64,000 bases of DNA from Saccharothrix longispora (GCF_030852425.1 NZ_NSDM01000007.1:310001-374000); one strand, 5' to 3'; positions 44,806-62,068 are shown, numbered from the stretch's first letter. Made by a program: numbers and translations. Notes: generated by a model from the letters alone, not told the origin.

Positions 44806-45731
44806 CAGTCGACCAGCGTCCGGCCGGTGAGGCGCAGGAACACGTCCTCCAGCCCGGAGCGGCGCACGAGGCTCGACACCGGCCGCACGCCCCGCGCGTG
44901 GGCCGCGGACAGGGCAGCCTCGCCGTCGTCGGCGTAGACCAGGACCCGGTCCGGCAGCACCTCGACCCGCTCCCCCAGGTCGCGCACCGGTCCGGGGTCC
45001 TGCTCGCCGGGCGGGAAGCGCAGTTCGAGGACCTCGCGGGTCGAGTGGCGGCGGATCAGCTCGCCGGGCGCCCCCTCGGCGGCGATCCGGCCGCCGTCCA
45101 TCACCACGAGCCGGTCGCACAGCTGCTCGGCCTCGTCCATGTAGTGCGTGGTGACGATGAGCGTGACGCCGGACTGCTTGAGCCGGAACAGCCGGTCCCA
45201 CAGCAGGTGGCGGGCCTGCGGGTCGAGGCCGGTGGTGGGTTCGTCGAGCAGCAGCAGCTCCGGGTCGTTGACCAGGGAGCGGGCGATCGTGAGCCGGCGC
45301 TTCATGCCGCCGGACAGCGGTTCGACCTCGGCGTCGGCGCGGTCGGTGAGCTGGGCGAACTCCATCAGCTCGACCGCCTTGGCCCGCACCGCGGCGCGCG
45401 ACAGCCCGAAGTAGCGGCCGTAGACCTCCAGGTTCTGCCGCACGGTCAGCTCGGTGTCGAGGTTGTCCTGCTGCGGCACCACGCCCAGCCGCGCGCGGAT
45501 CTTCGGGCCGTCCACGTCCGGGTCCATGCCGAGGACGGTGAGGTCGCCGCCGGTGCGCGGGGAGACGCAGGAGACCATCCGCATGGTGGAGGACTTGCCC
45601 GCGCCGTTGGGCCCCAGGAAGCCGAACGCCTCCCCCGGTCCGACCTCCACGTCGATGCCGCGCACGGCCTCGAACGTGCCGAACCTCTTGGTGAGTGCCT
45701 TGGCTTCGACGAGGGGCGTCACGTGGATCAC
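44805..45731 (-). CDS. ABC transporter ATP-binding protein, NodI/DrrA-like
   Basis: A 308-residue ATPase: Walker A GPNGAGKSS (40-48), PQQDNLDTELTV Q-loop, signature PLSGGMKRRL, Walker B LLLLDEPTTGLDP, and H-loop THYMDEAE. The C-terminal extension ending SGLEDVFLRLTGR is the DrrA-type domain. Start is the GTG at 45731; another GTG nine bases in is possible, and neither has a clear ribosome site. It drives the two downstream permeases. Confidence 0.92.
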   Translation of the reverse strand: MIHVTPLVEAKALTKRFGTFEAVRGIDVEVGPGEAFGFLGPNGAGKSSTMRMVSCVSPRTGGDLTVLGMDPDVDGPKIRARLGVVPQQDNLDTELTVRQNLEVYGRYFGLSRAAVRAKAVELMEFAQLTDRADAEVEPLSGGMKRRLTIARSLVNDPELLLLDEPTTGLDPQARHLLWDRLFRLKQSGVTLIVTTHYMDEAEQLCDRLVVMDGGRIAAEGAPGELIRRHSTREVLELRFPPGEQDPGPVRDLGERVEVLPDRVLVYADDGEAALSAAHARGVRPVSSLVRRSGLEDVFLRLTGRTLVD

Positions 45732-45846
45732 GGTAGCGGTGGGGTCCGACGGCGCAGGGGTGGTTTTCCTCCGCGCGGCCGCCCGTTCCCGCGATCACCG
45801 TCCCGGGGGACGGCGCGGGCACCCGCGTCGGGATCGGTCGGCACGC

Positions 45847-45882
45847 GAACGGCCCGGAACCGCGGGGGGTTCCGGGCCGTTC
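45847..45882. terminator. ndk terminator hairpin
   Basis: Perfect 15-base arms GAACGGCCCGGAACC and GGTTCCGGGCCGTTC around a 6-base loop, ten bases beyond the ndk stop. It separates ndk from the ABC operon. Confidence 0.85.
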
Positions 45883-45892
45883 GAGGCGTCGC

Positions 45893-46303
45893 TCAGAGGT
45901 TCGGGAACCAGAGCTTGATCTCGCGCTCCGCCGACTCCGGCGAGTCCGAGCCGTGGACCAGGTTGAACTGGACCTCCAGGCCGAAGTCACCGCGGATCGT
46001 GCCGGGGGTGGCCTTCTCGACCGGGTCGGTGCCGCCGGCCAACTGGCGGAACGCGGGGATGGCACGGGTGCCCTCCACCACCAGCGCGACCAGCGGGCCG
46101 CCGGTGATGAACTCGACCAGGTCGCCGAAGAACGGCTTGCCGTCGTGCTCGGCGTAGTGCTGCTCGGCGGTCGCGCGGTCCACGGTGCGCAGTTCGAGGG
46201 CGGCCAGGTGCAGGCCCTTGCGCTCGATGCGGGAGATGACCTCGCCGACCAGGCCTCGGCTGACGCCGTCGGGCTTGACCAGGACCAGGGTGCGCTCGCT
46301 CAC
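45893..46303 (-). CDS. ndk: Nucleoside diphosphate kinase
   Basis: A 136-residue enzyme equilibrating nucleoside triphosphates. [20 protein letters not shown] at the start and [16 protein letters not shown] with the phosphorylated His near residue 117 are diagnostic. The start is the GTG at 46303 ([12 protein letters not shown]). It precedes DUF4233-folC-valS in Mycobacterium; here a membrane gene, the pullulanase and three others intervene. Confidence 0.97.
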   Translation of the reverse strand: MSERTLVLVKPDGVSRGLVGEVISRIERKGLHLAALELRTVDRATAEQHYAEHDGKPFFGDLVEFITGGPLVALVVEGTRAIPAFRQLAGGTDPVEKATPGTIRGDFGLEVQFNLVHGSDSPESAEREIKLWFPNL

Positions 46304-46376
46304 GGCGGTCAGTACTCCTTCGTACGGGATTGTGCAACTGGGGTCCAGGGTAACGGTGGCCGGCACCCTGCCCGCC

Positions 46377-47031
46377 GTGACCACCGAGAACGACCACACC
46401 GGCGGGGGCCGCGCGGGGTCGGCGCTGACCGGGGCCGCCCTGCTGTTCGTGCTGCTGCGACTCCTGGCGGTGTCGCACTACGACTGGCACACCGCGTTCG
46501 CGCTGCTGCACACGCTGGACCTGGAGGACGCCCCGGGGGTGTTCCTGGGGACGTTCATGGCCGACTCGCGGATCAGCAGCGCGCTGCTCGTGCTGATGGT
46601 GCCGCTGACGGTGTTCTACGCGGTGGGCACGCGGTCGCGCGCGGGCGCCGTTGGCGACGGCGGTGCTGGTGGCCTTCCCGGTGGCGCACGTGCTGACCTA
46701 CCACCGCTGGTGGGTGCCGGTGGGCGCGGTGGTGCTCACGGGGCTGCCGGTGGTCGTCGAACGGCTGCGCCGGCGTCCCGGCCTGACCGGGGTGGTGACG
46801 TTCGTGCTGCGCCGCTTCGGGTACGTGGTGGGCGCGGTGGCGCTGGTCGTCGCGGCGCTGGTGGCCACGCCGTGGGTGCCGCTGGAGCGCATCGGGACCG
46901 ACGAGCCGTTCGAGGGGTACGTGATGGAGACCAGCCCGGGGTTCCTGAAAGTCCTCGGCGCGCAGGAGCGGGAGTTCCGCATCCTGCGCGCCGAGGACGT
47001 CCGGTCGCGCACCGAGCTCGCCGACCACTGA
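46377..47031 (+). pseudogene. Frameshifted small integral membrane protein gene
   Basis: The first part (46377 to about 46640) reads [10 protein letters not shown] then hydrophobic segments ending LMVPLTVFYAVGTRSR. Reading then continues naturally only one base out of phase, from about 46645 (LATAVLVAFPVAHVLTYHRW) to the stop at 47031. Together they make one protein of about 218 residues with four to five membrane segments and a C-terminal EREFRILRAEDV tail. In the original frame the sequence becomes Gly/Arg-rich nonsense. A one-base indel in 46620-46655 explains it, as a true mutation or a sequencing error. I do not recognise the family. Confidence 0.7.
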
Positions 47032-47054
47032 CGGGCGTCGACGAGCGCCGACCG

Positions 47055-52589
<5,535 letters not shown>

Positions 52590-52602
52590 CGCGACCTCCT
52601 TG

Positions 52603-52618
52603 TCGCAAGTTCTTGCAA
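52603..52618. promoter_or_regulatory. MalR-like operator, promoter-distal copy
   Basis: TCGCAAGTTCTTGCAA is an inverted repeat (arms YGCAAG/CTTGCR, two-base centre) in the leader of the amylopullulanase gene. The CTTGCA-type element recurs in streptomycete maltose/amylase promoters under the LacI-family regulator MalR/Reg1. A second copy lies 88 bases upstream. Confidence 0.6.
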
Positions 52619-52651
52619 CCCGCCCCGGCACGGACGGCGGGGCGGGTTGCA
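52614..52651. repeat. Perfect 14-bp inverted repeat in the amylopullulanase leader
   Basis: TGCAACCCGCCCCG (52614-52627) and CGGGGCGGGTTGCA (52638-52651) flank a 10-base loop. It can form a very stable hairpin in the 5' untranslated RNA and shares five bases with the promoter-distal operator. An mRNA-stabilising or attenuating role is possible. Confidence 0.65.
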
Positions 52652-52690
52652 CAAAACCACGACAATCCTGGCCGAACAAGCCCCAGACGG

Positions 52691-52706
52691 CTGCAACTCC
52701 TTGCAG
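52691..52706. promoter_or_regulatory. MalR-like operator, promoter-proximal copy
   Basis: CTGCAACTCCTTGCAG has the same 16-base architecture as the copy at 52603-52618 with one arm mismatch. On the minus strand TTGACG at 52712-52717 is a possible -35 just upstream, which would place this operator inside the promoter. Confidence 0.6.
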
Positions 52707-52748
52707 GATATTGCGTCAAACCCGCACGCCGTCACCCTGCGCGAACGC

Positions 52749-53009
52749 TCAGAACGCCCGGAGCAGTTCGAGTTCCGCGTCGGCGCCCTGGCGCACGTAC
52801 ACCGAGCCTTCCGCGCTCCAGACCCCTTCGAGGAAGGCGTAGATCTGGAGAGCGCGGTTGATCGCATCGGTCTTGGTGTCGCCGGTGAGGGTGATGGCGT
52901 CCACGAGCGCCTTCGACGAACGCGGGGTCAGGTTGACCGTGACGCGCTCCAGCGAGCCGTGAGCGCGTTCGACGCCGACGGGGTTGTTCCGGTTCGGACT
53001 TCCGCTCAT
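52749..53009 (-). CDS. Ribbon-helix-helix (CopG/Arc-like) protein
   Basis: An 86-residue protein with an RHH fold: strand ERVTVNLTPRSSKALVDA, then helices around TKTDAINRALQIYAFLEG. A C-terminal beta-like segment (GSVYVRQGADAELELLRAF) follows. GGAGGAG lies about six bases before its ATG. Proteins of this size act as repressors or unpaired antitoxins; no toxin gene adjoins. The region upstream carries a 20-base palindrome and related half-sites, suggesting autoregulation. Confidence 0.82.
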   Translation of the reverse strand: MSGSPNRNNPVGVERAHGSLERVTVNLTPRSSKALVDAITLTGDTKTDAINRALQIYAFLEGVWSAEGSVYVRQGADAELELLRAF

Positions 53010-53111
53010 GTCGCTCTCCTCCGCCGATGCACTGCCGGGCCTTCGTCGAGGACGTCACCCTCCCGACAGACGACGCTACAAGGACGCTCAGTCATCGTCA
53101 AGCAAGATGCT

Positions 53112-53131
53112 GATCGTCATATGACTATCAG
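53112..53131. promoter_or_regulatory. 20-bp near-perfect palindrome, probable RHH operator
   Basis: TGATCGTCATATGACTATCA is symmetrical except at one base pair. A related half-site, CAGTCATCGTCA, lies about 20 bases to the left. A minus-strand TTGACG near 53100 with TAGCGT 17 bases on is a likely promoter for the RHH gene, so the palindrome is just upstream of it. This AT-rich patch is unusual for the window. Confidence 0.6.
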
Positions 53132-53244
53132 TCAGACATTCAGCCTTTATCACCTGACGTCCGCATGTACATCACACGATCGTGGCCAATAGGATGCGCA
53201 GGAGCGCCACCAGTGCGGTCGGCGTCGACCACGGAGGAGATGAC

Positions 53245-53655
53245 ATGCACTTCGGCAGCAGGAAGCGGCGGAACGAGGAGATCACGTGCACCGAACTGTC
53301 CGAGCAGTTCCCCCGCGACAGGGCGGAAGCCGTCATCCACCTCGGCGGGGGCGTCGATCGGGACGGCGCCTGGATCCAGGCACGACATCACGGAGGGCGA
53401 AACAACCCAGTCACCACCATGTACGCCTACGTGCTCGGAGTCGGCGCGACCCTCCTGGGCGCCTGGACGAGCCAGGTCCTGGAAGTACCCCCGTGGGCAG
53501 GGGTGATCACGACGGCCGTCGTCTTCGCCACGGGTGTGGGACTGCTGCTGCAGTCGACGCACGGCGACGCCGTGCTCTCCGCCGAACACCGGGCGCGAGG
53601 CGACCGGCCCCGGGGCACCTGCACCCGACACCGCTGTTGCGCGACGACGGGGTGA
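53245..53655 (+). CDS. Small hypothetical membrane protein
   Basis: A 136-residue protein with a charged N-terminal half (HFGSRKRRNEE, then a region rich in Asp and His), two hydrophobic segments (TMYAYVLGVGATLLGAW and WAGVITTAVVFATGVGLLL) and a basic Cys-containing tail. GGAGGAG lies before the ATG at 53245; an upstream in-frame start is less well supported. It is divergent from the RHH gene and may share its operator region. The family is unknown. Confidence 0.6.
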   Translation: MHFGSRKRRNEEITCTELSEQFPRDRAEAVIHLGGGVDRDGAWIQARHHGGRNNPVTTMYAYVLGVGATLLGAWTSQVLEVPPWAGVITTAVVFATGVGLLLQSTHGDAVLSAEHRARGDRPRGTCTRHRCCATTG

Positions 53656-53682
53656 GACCCCGGGTGAACGACCACGGGTGAC

Positions 53683-53729
53683 CCCGTGCCGGTGCGGGCG
53701 CCGGAGTTCGGCGCCCGCACCGGCACGGG
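53683..53729. terminator. Strong bidirectional hairpin terminator
   Basis: Perfect 21-base arms (53683-53703 and 53709-53729) with a 5-base loop between the convergent 53245 gene and the DUF4233 gene. It is the longest perfect stem I found in the window. Confidence 0.85.
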
Positions 53730-53760
53730 CAGTCCGCCCGCCGGGTCGCCGGTCGGCCGG

Positions 53761-54174
53761 CTACTGCTTCGTCGAGGGCTGCTGGCTGGGCAGGCGGCCT
53801 TCCGCCATGCGCTTCGCCACGTCCCGCCGCAGCCACAGCAGGTAGGTCCACACCAGTGAGAAGACGATGCCGATCGCGCCCAGGGCGGTCAGCGCGAACC
53901 ACGACGCGATCATCACCACGTGCAGCGCGACGATCACGTACACCGCCCACCCGCGCTTGAGGACGGCGCAGGTGGCGATGAACGCGACGATCAGACCGAG
54001 CACCAGGTAGCCGGTGCCCGTGCCGATGCCGCCACCCAGCTTGGCCACCACGGGCAGCGCCAGGGCGACGACGATCGCCTCCAGGATGAGCGTGCCCGCC
54101 ATGATGCCCCGGAAGGACTTCATGGGGTCCTTCTTCGGCGCGGGGGCCGGGGAGGGGGCGGCCGGGGTGGTCAC
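53761..54174 (-). CDS. DUF4233 membrane protein
   Basis: A 137-residue protein with a proline-rich N-terminus (APAPKKDPMKSFRGIMAGTLILEA) and four membrane segments, matching the DUF4233 family found beside folC in actinobacteria (Rv2446c position). The GTG at 54174 overlaps the folC stop. Function is unknown; constant pairing with folC suggests a folate- or envelope-related role, which is inference. Confidence 0.88.
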   Translation of the reverse strand: MTTPAAPSPAPAPKKDPMKSFRGIMAGTLILEAIVVALALPVVAKLGGGIGTGTGYLVLGLIVAFIATCAVLKRGWAVYVIVALHVVMIASWFALTALGAIGIVFSLVWTYLLWLRRDVAKRMAEGRLPSQQPSTKQ

Positions 54175-55535
54175 GCGGGCTCCTTGCCGAAGAGGGCGCG
54201 GGCCTCGCCCGCGGTGACGACCGAGCCGGTGACGATCACGCCGCCGCCGGAGACGGTGTCGCCGTCGTCGTTCTCCTCGGCCAGCCTCACGGCTTCCTCG
54301 ACGGCGTCCACGAGGTGCGGCTGGACGACCATGCGGTCCTCGCCGAAGATCGGGACGGCCACGCCCGCCAACAGGTCCGGGTCCATCGCGCGGGGCGAGG
54401 AGTTGGCGGTCAGGACCACCTCCTGCACGACCGGTTCCAGGGCCGACAGGATGCCCACGGCGTCCTTGTCGTCCATCACGCCGACCACGGCGACGAGCTT
54501 GCGGAAGCCGAACTCCTCGTCGAGCGCCTTGGCGAGCGCTTCGGCGCCGTGCGGGTTGTGGGCGGCGTCGACGAGGACCGTCGGGGCCGCCCGGACGCGT
54601 TCGAGGCGGCCCGGGGAGGCGACCGCGGCGAACGCCTCGCGCACGGCCTCCACGTCGAGCTGCCGGTCGGAGCCCGCGCCGAAGAAGGCTTCCACGGCGG
54701 CCAGGGCGAGCGCGGCGTTGGCGGCCTGGTGCGCGCCGTGCAGGGGCAGGAACACGTCCTCGTAGACGCCGCCGAGGCCCTGGAGCCGCAGCACCTGCCC
54801 GCCGACGGCGATGTCGCGGCGGAGCACCCCGAACTCGGAGCCGGCGCGGGCGACGGTGGCGTCGACCTCGGCGACCCGGCGCAGCAGCACCTGCTCGACG
54901 GCGGGGTCCTGCTCGGCGAGCAGCGCCACCGCGCCGGGCTTGATGATCCCGGCCTTCTCCTCGGCGATGCCGGCGAGGTCGCCGCCCAGGTACTCGACGT
55001 GGTCGAGGCCTATGGGGGTGATGACCGCGATGCGGCCGTCGGCGATGTTGGTGGCGTCCCAGGACCCGCCCATGCCGACCTCGACGACGGCGACGTCGAC
55101 GGGCGCGTCGGCGAACGCGGCGAACGCCATGCCGGTGAGCACCTCGAACTTGCTCATCGGCACGTCGCCGCGCGCGTCGACCATCGAGAGGTACGGCTCG
55201 ACGTCGCGGTAGACCTCGACGTAGCGCTCGGGGCTGATGGGCGCGCCGTCGATCGAGATCCGCTCGGTGGCCAGCTGGAGGTGCGGGCTGGTGTACCGGC
55301 CGGTGCGCAGGCCGATGCGCGTGAACAGCGCGTCGACCATCCGGGAGGTGGACGTCTTGCCGTTGGTGCCGCCGATGTGCACGACGGGGTAGCCGCGCTG
55401 GGGGTCGCCGAGGAGGTCGGCGAGCGCCTGGACGCGGGTGAGGCTGGGTTCGAGCTTGGTCTCGGGCCAGCGGGTGTTCAGCTCGGACTCGACCTGCCGG
55501 AGGTCGTCGAGGCCGGCCGCGTCGTGCCCGCTCAC
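54171..55535 (-). CDS. folC: Folylpolyglutamate synthase/dihydrofolate synthase
   Basis: A 454-residue Mur-ligase-type enzyme adding glutamate to folates. The P-loop GGTNGKTS is at residues 55-62, then [27 protein letters not shown] and [13 protein letters not shown]. The GTG at 55535 overlaps the valS stop (GTGA). valS-folC-DUF4233 thus form a coupled operon. Confidence 0.96.
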   Translation of the reverse strand: MSGHDAAGLDDLRQVESELNTRWPETKLEPSLTRVQALADLLGDPQRGYPVVHIGGTNGKTSTSRMVDALFTRIGLRTGRYTSPHLQLATERISIDGAPISPERYVEVYRDVEPYLSMVDARGDVPMSKFEVLTGMAFAAFADAPVDVAVVEVGMGGSWDATNIADGRIAVITPIGLDHVEYLGGDLAGIAEEKAGIIKPGAVALLAEQDPAVEQVLLRRVAEVDATVARAGSEFGVLRRDIAVGGQVLRLQGLGGVYEDVFLPLHGAHQAANAALALAAVEAFFGAGSDRQLDVEAVREAFAAVASPGRLERVRAAPTVLVDAAHNPHGAEALAKALDEEFGFRKLVAVVGVMDDKDAVGILSALEPVVQEVVLTANSSPRAMDPDLLAGVAVPIFGEDRMVVQPHLVDAVEEAVRLAEENDDGDTVSGGGVIVTGSVVTAGEARALFGKEPA

Positions 55536-58165
55536 GACTGGGGGAGGGTGTCGAGGCGGGCGTGGATGCGGTCGATCTCGGCGTTGGCCGCCGCCAGGCG
55601 GGTCTGGATCTTGGCGACCACGTCGGCGGGCGCCTTGGCGAGGAACGCCTCGTTGCCGAGCTTGCCCTCGCACTGGGCGCGTTCCTTCTCGGCGACGCCG
55701 AGGTCCTTAGCGAGGCGCTTGCGCTCGGCGGCGACGTCGATGGTGCCGGACAGGTCCAGCTCGACCTTGACGGTGCCCTGCGGCAGGCCGACGTCGAGGG
55801 ACGCGGAGGCGTTGAAGCCGTCCTCGGGTTCGGTCATGCGGGTGAGGGCGCGGACGGCCGGCACCTGGTCGGCGAGGTCGACGCAGCAGGCGCCGCGGAC
55901 CTTGCCGGCGACCTTCTGGGCGGGCTTGAGGCCCTGGTCGGAGCGGAACCGGCGGATCTCGGTGACGAGCTTCTTCAGGCCCTCGACGCGCTGGGCGGCC
56001 ACCTCGTCCCGCTCGACGCCGCTGGGCGCGGGCCACTCGGCGACGACGACGGACTCGCGGCCGGTGAGCGTGGTCCACAGGGTCTCGGTGATGAACGGCG
56101 TGAGCGGGTGGAGCAGCCGCAGCACGACCTCCAGCACGTGGCCGAGGACCGCCTGGGTGGCCTCGGCGCGGGCGCCGCCCTCGGCGAGCTGGACCTTGGC
56201 GAGTTCGAGGTACCAGTCGCAGAACTCGTCCCACGTGAAGTGGTAGAGGGCTTCGCTGAGCTTGGCGAACTGGAAGGACTCGAACTGGCCGTCGACGTCG
56301 GTGACGAGCTGGTCGAGGAGGTCGAGGATCCAGCGGTCGGCGTCGGTGAGCCGGTCGCGGGCCGGCACGGGGCGGGCGACGGTGGCGCCGTTGTTGAGCG
56401 CGAACCGGGAGGCGTTCCACAGCTTGGTGGTGAAGTTGCGGGAGCCGGCGGCCCACTCCTCGGCGATGGCGAGGTCGGAGCCGGGGTTGGCGCCGCGGAG
56501 CAGGGTGAAGCGGGTGGCGTCGGCGCCGTAGGAGTCCATCCAGTCGAGCGGGTCGATGCCGTTGCCGCGCGACTTGGACATCTTCTTGCCGTGCTGGTCG
56601 CGGATGAGGCCGTGCAGGAAGACGTGGTCGAACGGCTGGACGCCGTCCATGGCGTAGAGGCCGAACATCATCATCCGGACGACCCAGAAGAACAGGATGT
56701 CGTAGCCGGTGGACAGGACGCTGGTCGGGTAGAACTTGGCCAGGTCGTCGGCGGAGTCGGGCCAGCCGAGGGTGGAGAAGGGCCACAGGCCGGAGGAGAA
56801 CCAGGTGTCGAGGACGTCCTCGTCCTGGCGCCAGCCGTCGCCGGCGGGGGGCTGCTCGTCGGGGCCGACGCAGACGACCTCGCCGTTCGGGCCGTACCAG
56901 ACGGGGATGCGGTGGCCCCACCACAGCTGGCGGGAGATGCACCAGTCGTTGAGGTTGTCGACCCAGTCGAAGTAGCGCTTGGCCAGCTCCGGCGGGTGGA
57001 TGGTGGTGCGGCCGTCGCGCACGGCGCCGGACGCGGCCTCGGCGAGCGGCGCGACCTTGACCCACCACTGCATGGACAGGCGGGGCTCGATGACGGTGTC
57101 GCAGCGCGAGCAGTGGCCCACGGAGTGCTTGTAGGGGCGCTTCTCGGCGACGATGCGGCCCTGCTCGCGCAGCGCGGCGACGACGGCGGGGCGCGCCTCG
57201 AACCGGTCGAGACCCTCGAAGGGGCCCTTGGCGGTGATGTTGCCGAGGCCGTCCATGACGGTGAGGGCGGGCAGGCCGTGGCGCTGGCCGATCTCGAAGT
57301 CGTTGGGGTCGTGGGCGGGGGTGACCTTGACGGCGCCGGTGCCGAACTGGGGGTCGACGTGCTCGTCGGCGACGACGGGCACGTGGCGGCCGGTCAGGGG
57401 GACCTCCACCTCGGTGCCGATGAGGTGCCGGTAGCGCTCGTCCTCGGGGTGCACGGCCACGGCGGTGTCGCCGAGCATGGTCTCGGCGCGGGTGGTCGCG
57501 ACGACGATGGACCTGTCGCCGGAGCCGTAGCGGATGGAGACGAGCTCGCCGTCGTCCTCGGAGTGGTCGACCTCGATGTCGGACAGCGCGGTCCGGCAGC
57601 GCGGGCACCAGTTGATGATGCGCTCGGCGCGGTAGATGAGGCCGTCGTCGAACAGCTTCTTGAAGATCGTCTGGACGGCCTGCGACAGGCCCTCGTCCAT
57701 GGTGAAGCGGGTGCGGCTCCAGTCGACGCCGTCGCCGAGGCGGCGCATCTGGCCGAGGATGCGGCCACCCACCTCCTCGCGCCACTCCCAGACGCGTTCG
57801 AGGAACTTCTCGCGGCCGACGTCGTGGCGCGACTTGCCCTCGCCGGCGAGGGCGCGCTCGACGGCGGTCTGGGTGGCGATGCCCGCGTGGTCGGTGCCGG
57901 GCAGCCACAGCACCTCGTAGCCCTGCATGCGCCGGCGGCGGCTGAGGGCGTCCATGATGCTGTGGTTGAGGGCGTGGCCCATGTGGAGGCTGCCGTTGAC
58001 GTTGGGCGGCGGCAGGACGATGGAGAACGGCGGCTTGTCGCTGGTGGCGTCGGCCGTGAAGTAGCCGCGTTCGACCCACCGCTCGTACAGCCCGGCCTCT
58101 ACCTCGGCCGGGTTCCAGGCCGGCGGGAGTTCGGTGCGCTGGGGTGCGGTGGGGGTCTCAGTCAC
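55532..58165 (-). CDS. valS: Valyl-tRNA synthetase
   Basis: An 877-residue class I synthetase. HMGH (61-64) within [13 protein letters not shown] and KMSKS (528-532) are the class signatures. The CP1 editing domain, anticodon-binding domain and C-terminal coiled coil ([19 protein letters not shown]) are complete. Start is the ATG at 58165. I looked for a T-box leader upstream and did not find one. Confidence 0.98.
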   Translation of the reverse strand: MTETPTAPQRTELPPAWNPAEVEAGLYERWVERGYFTADATSDKPPFSIVLPPPNVNGSLHMGHALNHSIMDALSRRRRMQGYEVLWLPGTDHAGIATQTAVERALAGEGKSRHDVGREKFLERVWEWREEVGGRILGQMRRLGDGVDWSRTRFTMDEGLSQAVQTIFKKLFDDGLIYRAERIINWCPRCRTALSDIEVDHSEDDGELVSIRYGSGDRSIVVATTRAETMLGDTAVAVHPEDERYRHLIGTEVEVPLTGRHVPVVADEHVDPQFGTGAVKVTPAHDPNDFEIGQRHGLPALTVMDGLGNITAKGPFEGLDRFEARPAVVAALREQGRIVAEKRPYKHSVGHCSRCDTVIEPRLSMQWWVKVAPLAEAASGAVRDGRTTIHPPELAKRYFDWVDNLNDWCISRQLWWGHRIPVWYGPNGEVVCVGPDEQPPAGDGWRQDEDVLDTWFSSGLWPFSTLGWPDSADDLAKFYPTSVLSTGYDILFFWVVRMMMFGLYAMDGVQPFDHVFLHGLIRDQHGKKMSKSRGNGIDPLDWMDSYGADATRFTLLRGANPGSDLAIAEEWAAGSRNFTTKLWNASRFALNNGATVARPVPARDRLTDADRWILDLLDQLVTDVDGQFESFQFAKLSEALYHFTWDEFCDWYLELAKVQLAEGGARAEATQAVLGHVLEVVLRLLHPLTPFITETLWTTLTGRESVVVAEWPAPSGVERDEVAAQRVEGLKKLVTEIRRFRSDQGLKPAQKVAGKVRGACCVDLADQVPAVRALTRMTEPEDGFNASASLDVGLPQGTVKVELDLSGTIDVAAERKRLAKDLGVAEKERAQCEGKLGNEAFLAKAPADVVAKIQTRLAAANAEIDRIHARLDTLPQS

Positions 58166-58381
58166 GGTCGAAGTCTACGGAGGGCCGGCTATCGACTTCT
58201 CACCAGATAGCTGCTACCGCCACCGACGTGTGGCGCCGTGCCCCGTCCGAGTGGGCTGAGCAGGGGGCTCGTGCCGGCGCACGCGGCCGGGGCCGCCGGC
58301 GCCGGGACGTGTCGACTTCGCGGCGATTTCCTGCTAACGCCTTGGTGTGGGCGGCATGGGGACCTAGTGGAATGGGGCCTG

Positions 58382-59278
58382 GTGGACGAGTACCGGATCG
58401 AGGACCACCCGGACCTGCGGGACCCGGGGTGGTCGCGGCAGGCCGTGCGGCGGGCCGAGCGGGAGGCGCGGTGGCGGCGGTGGCGGTCGCGGCGTCCGCC
58501 GCGGCGGTTCTGGGTGGGGTCGGCGATCGCCGCGGCGGCGGTGCTGCTGGCGTGGGCGGTGTTCGCGACGCAGGGCGGGGGCCCGGCGGCGGGACGGCGG
58601 GCGGTGGACGTGGGCGACCCGTTCGCGGGCACGTCGGCGGCGGCGTGGGCGGACGGCGAGGCGGGTGTCGTGGCGCCGGCGGCCGTCCCGGTGGGGTCGT
58701 TCTCCGCCGAGGAGGTGGCGGGGGCCTACGAGCGGGTGCGGCGGGCGGTGGTGGCGGCCCGGTTGGACCGGCGGGTGGTGCAGGACCGCGACGTGGAGCC
58801 GCTGCTGTCGTTGTTCGCGCCGGACCTCCGGGAGTCGGTGCGGACGCTGTTCGACGGGCGCAACGACGGGGAGGCGGCGCTGGTGGCGACGCGGGTCGCG
58901 GACGGGGTGCGGTTGGCGGGCGTGGAGCCGAAGGTGCGGGGCGGCATGGAGGCGGCGGTGGGGCCGTCGGGCGAGCTGGTGGTGCGCACCGACTACGCGT
59001 TCGCGTACGCGTTCGAGGCGGCCCGGCCGGAGGAGCTGCGGGGGCCGGAGGACCTGGTGGCGATGACCCGGTTCGAGGTGCGGTACTCGCTGCGCGAGGG
59101 CGGTCCGGGAGTGGCGGGGCTGTGGGCGGACGAGTCGGCGGGGGTGTTCGACTCGGTGGCGTGCCCGGCGGCGAGGCGGGGTTTCCTGGCGCCGGCGTTC
59201 ACCGATCCGTCGCTGCCGCCGGGGCTGTCGTTCGACGTGGGCTCGCCGTCGTCGGCGTCGGACGGCTGCCCGGGGTGA
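58382..59278 (+). CDS. Membrane-anchored extracytoplasmic protein of unknown function
   Basis: A 298-residue protein. The basic N-terminus (about 1-40, RRAEREARWRRWRSRRPPRR) leads into one transmembrane helix (about 42-60, WVGSAIAAAAVLLAWAVF), and the remaining 230 residues face outward. The outer part is acidic with few Cys (SVACPAARR, DGCPG), without recognised catalytic motifs. Start is a GTG at 58382, with another GTG 15 bases upstream. No family recognised. Confidence 0.72.
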   Translation: MDEYRIEDHPDLRDPGWSRQAVRRAEREARWRRWRSRRPPRRFWVGSAIAAAAVLLAWAVFATQGGGPAAGRRAVDVGDPFAGTSAAAWADGEAGVVAPAAVPVGSFSAEEVAGAYERVRRAVVAARLDRRVVQDRDVEPLLSLFAPDLRESVRTLFDGRNDGEAALVATRVADGVRLAGVEPKVRGGMEAAVGPSGELVVRTDYAFAYAFEAARPEELRGPEDLVAMTRFEVRYSLREGGPGVAGLWADESAGVFDSVACPAARRGFLAPAFTDPSLPPGLSFDVGSPSSASDGCPG

Positions 59279-59293
59279 ACCCCGGACCGGGGT
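59279..59293. terminator. Short hairpin after the 58382 gene
   Basis: ACCCCGGACCGGGGT, a 15-base palindrome beginning right after the stop codon. It is a weak terminator candidate given its tight loop. Confidence 0.35.
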
Positions 59294-59318
59294 CACCCGT
59301 CCGGCCGATTCGATGATG

Positions 59319-59334
59319 TGTGACGCCGCTCACA
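59319..59334. promoter_or_regulatory. Crp-type binding site upstream of the molybdo-oxidoreductase gene
   Basis: TGTGACGCCGCTCACA fits TGTGA-N6-TCACA exactly, the consensus of Crp/GlxR-family regulators. It is followed by an AT-rich AATTAACGTT that may hold the -10. The site lies 184 bases before the oxidoreductase start. Chance matches are less likely in such GC-rich DNA but cannot be excluded. Confidence 0.6.
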
Positions 59335-59517
59335 ATTAACGTTGATCACCGGATCGGCGCAGGTGAGGACGCCGGATTCACGGGTCGGTGAAACCCCTTG
59401 CGACCCGTGACAGCGGTCCCGCGTCGCCCTTCGGCGAGCGGTCGATCGGGAGACCGCCGGCGCACTCGCGCGGGGTGCGCCGGCGGCACGCACGTCATCC
59501 GGTCGCACAATGGGGTC

Positions 59518-61812
<2,295 letters not shown>

Positions 61813-61840
61813 CGCGGGGCCGCCGGGTCACCGTGCGCCC

Positions 61841-62068
61841 GTGACACGGGGGCACCGGTGGTCGTCGGTCGCGTTCGGGGTCCTGCCGGCGCCCACGTGG
61901 TGGCAGCCGCCGTGGCCGGCCGAGCAGGCGCCGCACACCTCGCTGACGGCGGTGGCGCTGGTCGCGTCGGCGGCGCTCGGCGCGCTGCTCACCCCGGCGC
62001 TCGGCGCCACGAGGAGCCGACGCTCGCGACGAGCACCCGGTGCCGCACCACCCGCCGGTCGAGGCTGA
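61841..62068 (+). CDS. Possible small membrane protein
   Basis: A 75-residue open frame from a GTG, with one hydrophobic stretch (SLTAVALVASAALGALLTPAL) and a basic tail ending RRSRRAPGAAPPAGRG. There is no clear ribosome site. It lies in a 317-base gap between the oxidoreductase and lipoprotein genes. It may be real, but the tail looks like shadow composition. Confidence 0.3.
   Translation: MTRGHRWSSVAFGVLPAPTWWQPPWPAEQAPHTSLTAVALVASAALGALLTPALGATRSRRSRRAPGAAPPAGRG

Noticed and set aside
43184-45731. Antibiotic biosynthesis cluster around the ABC exporter
   Set aside because: The exporter genes are flanked by ndk and a radical-SAM housekeeping gene; no synthase or tailoring genes adjoin, and the P450 is 17 kb away.
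58166-58381. T-box leader for valS
   Set aside because: No conserved T-box sequence or antiterminator could be found on the minus strand.
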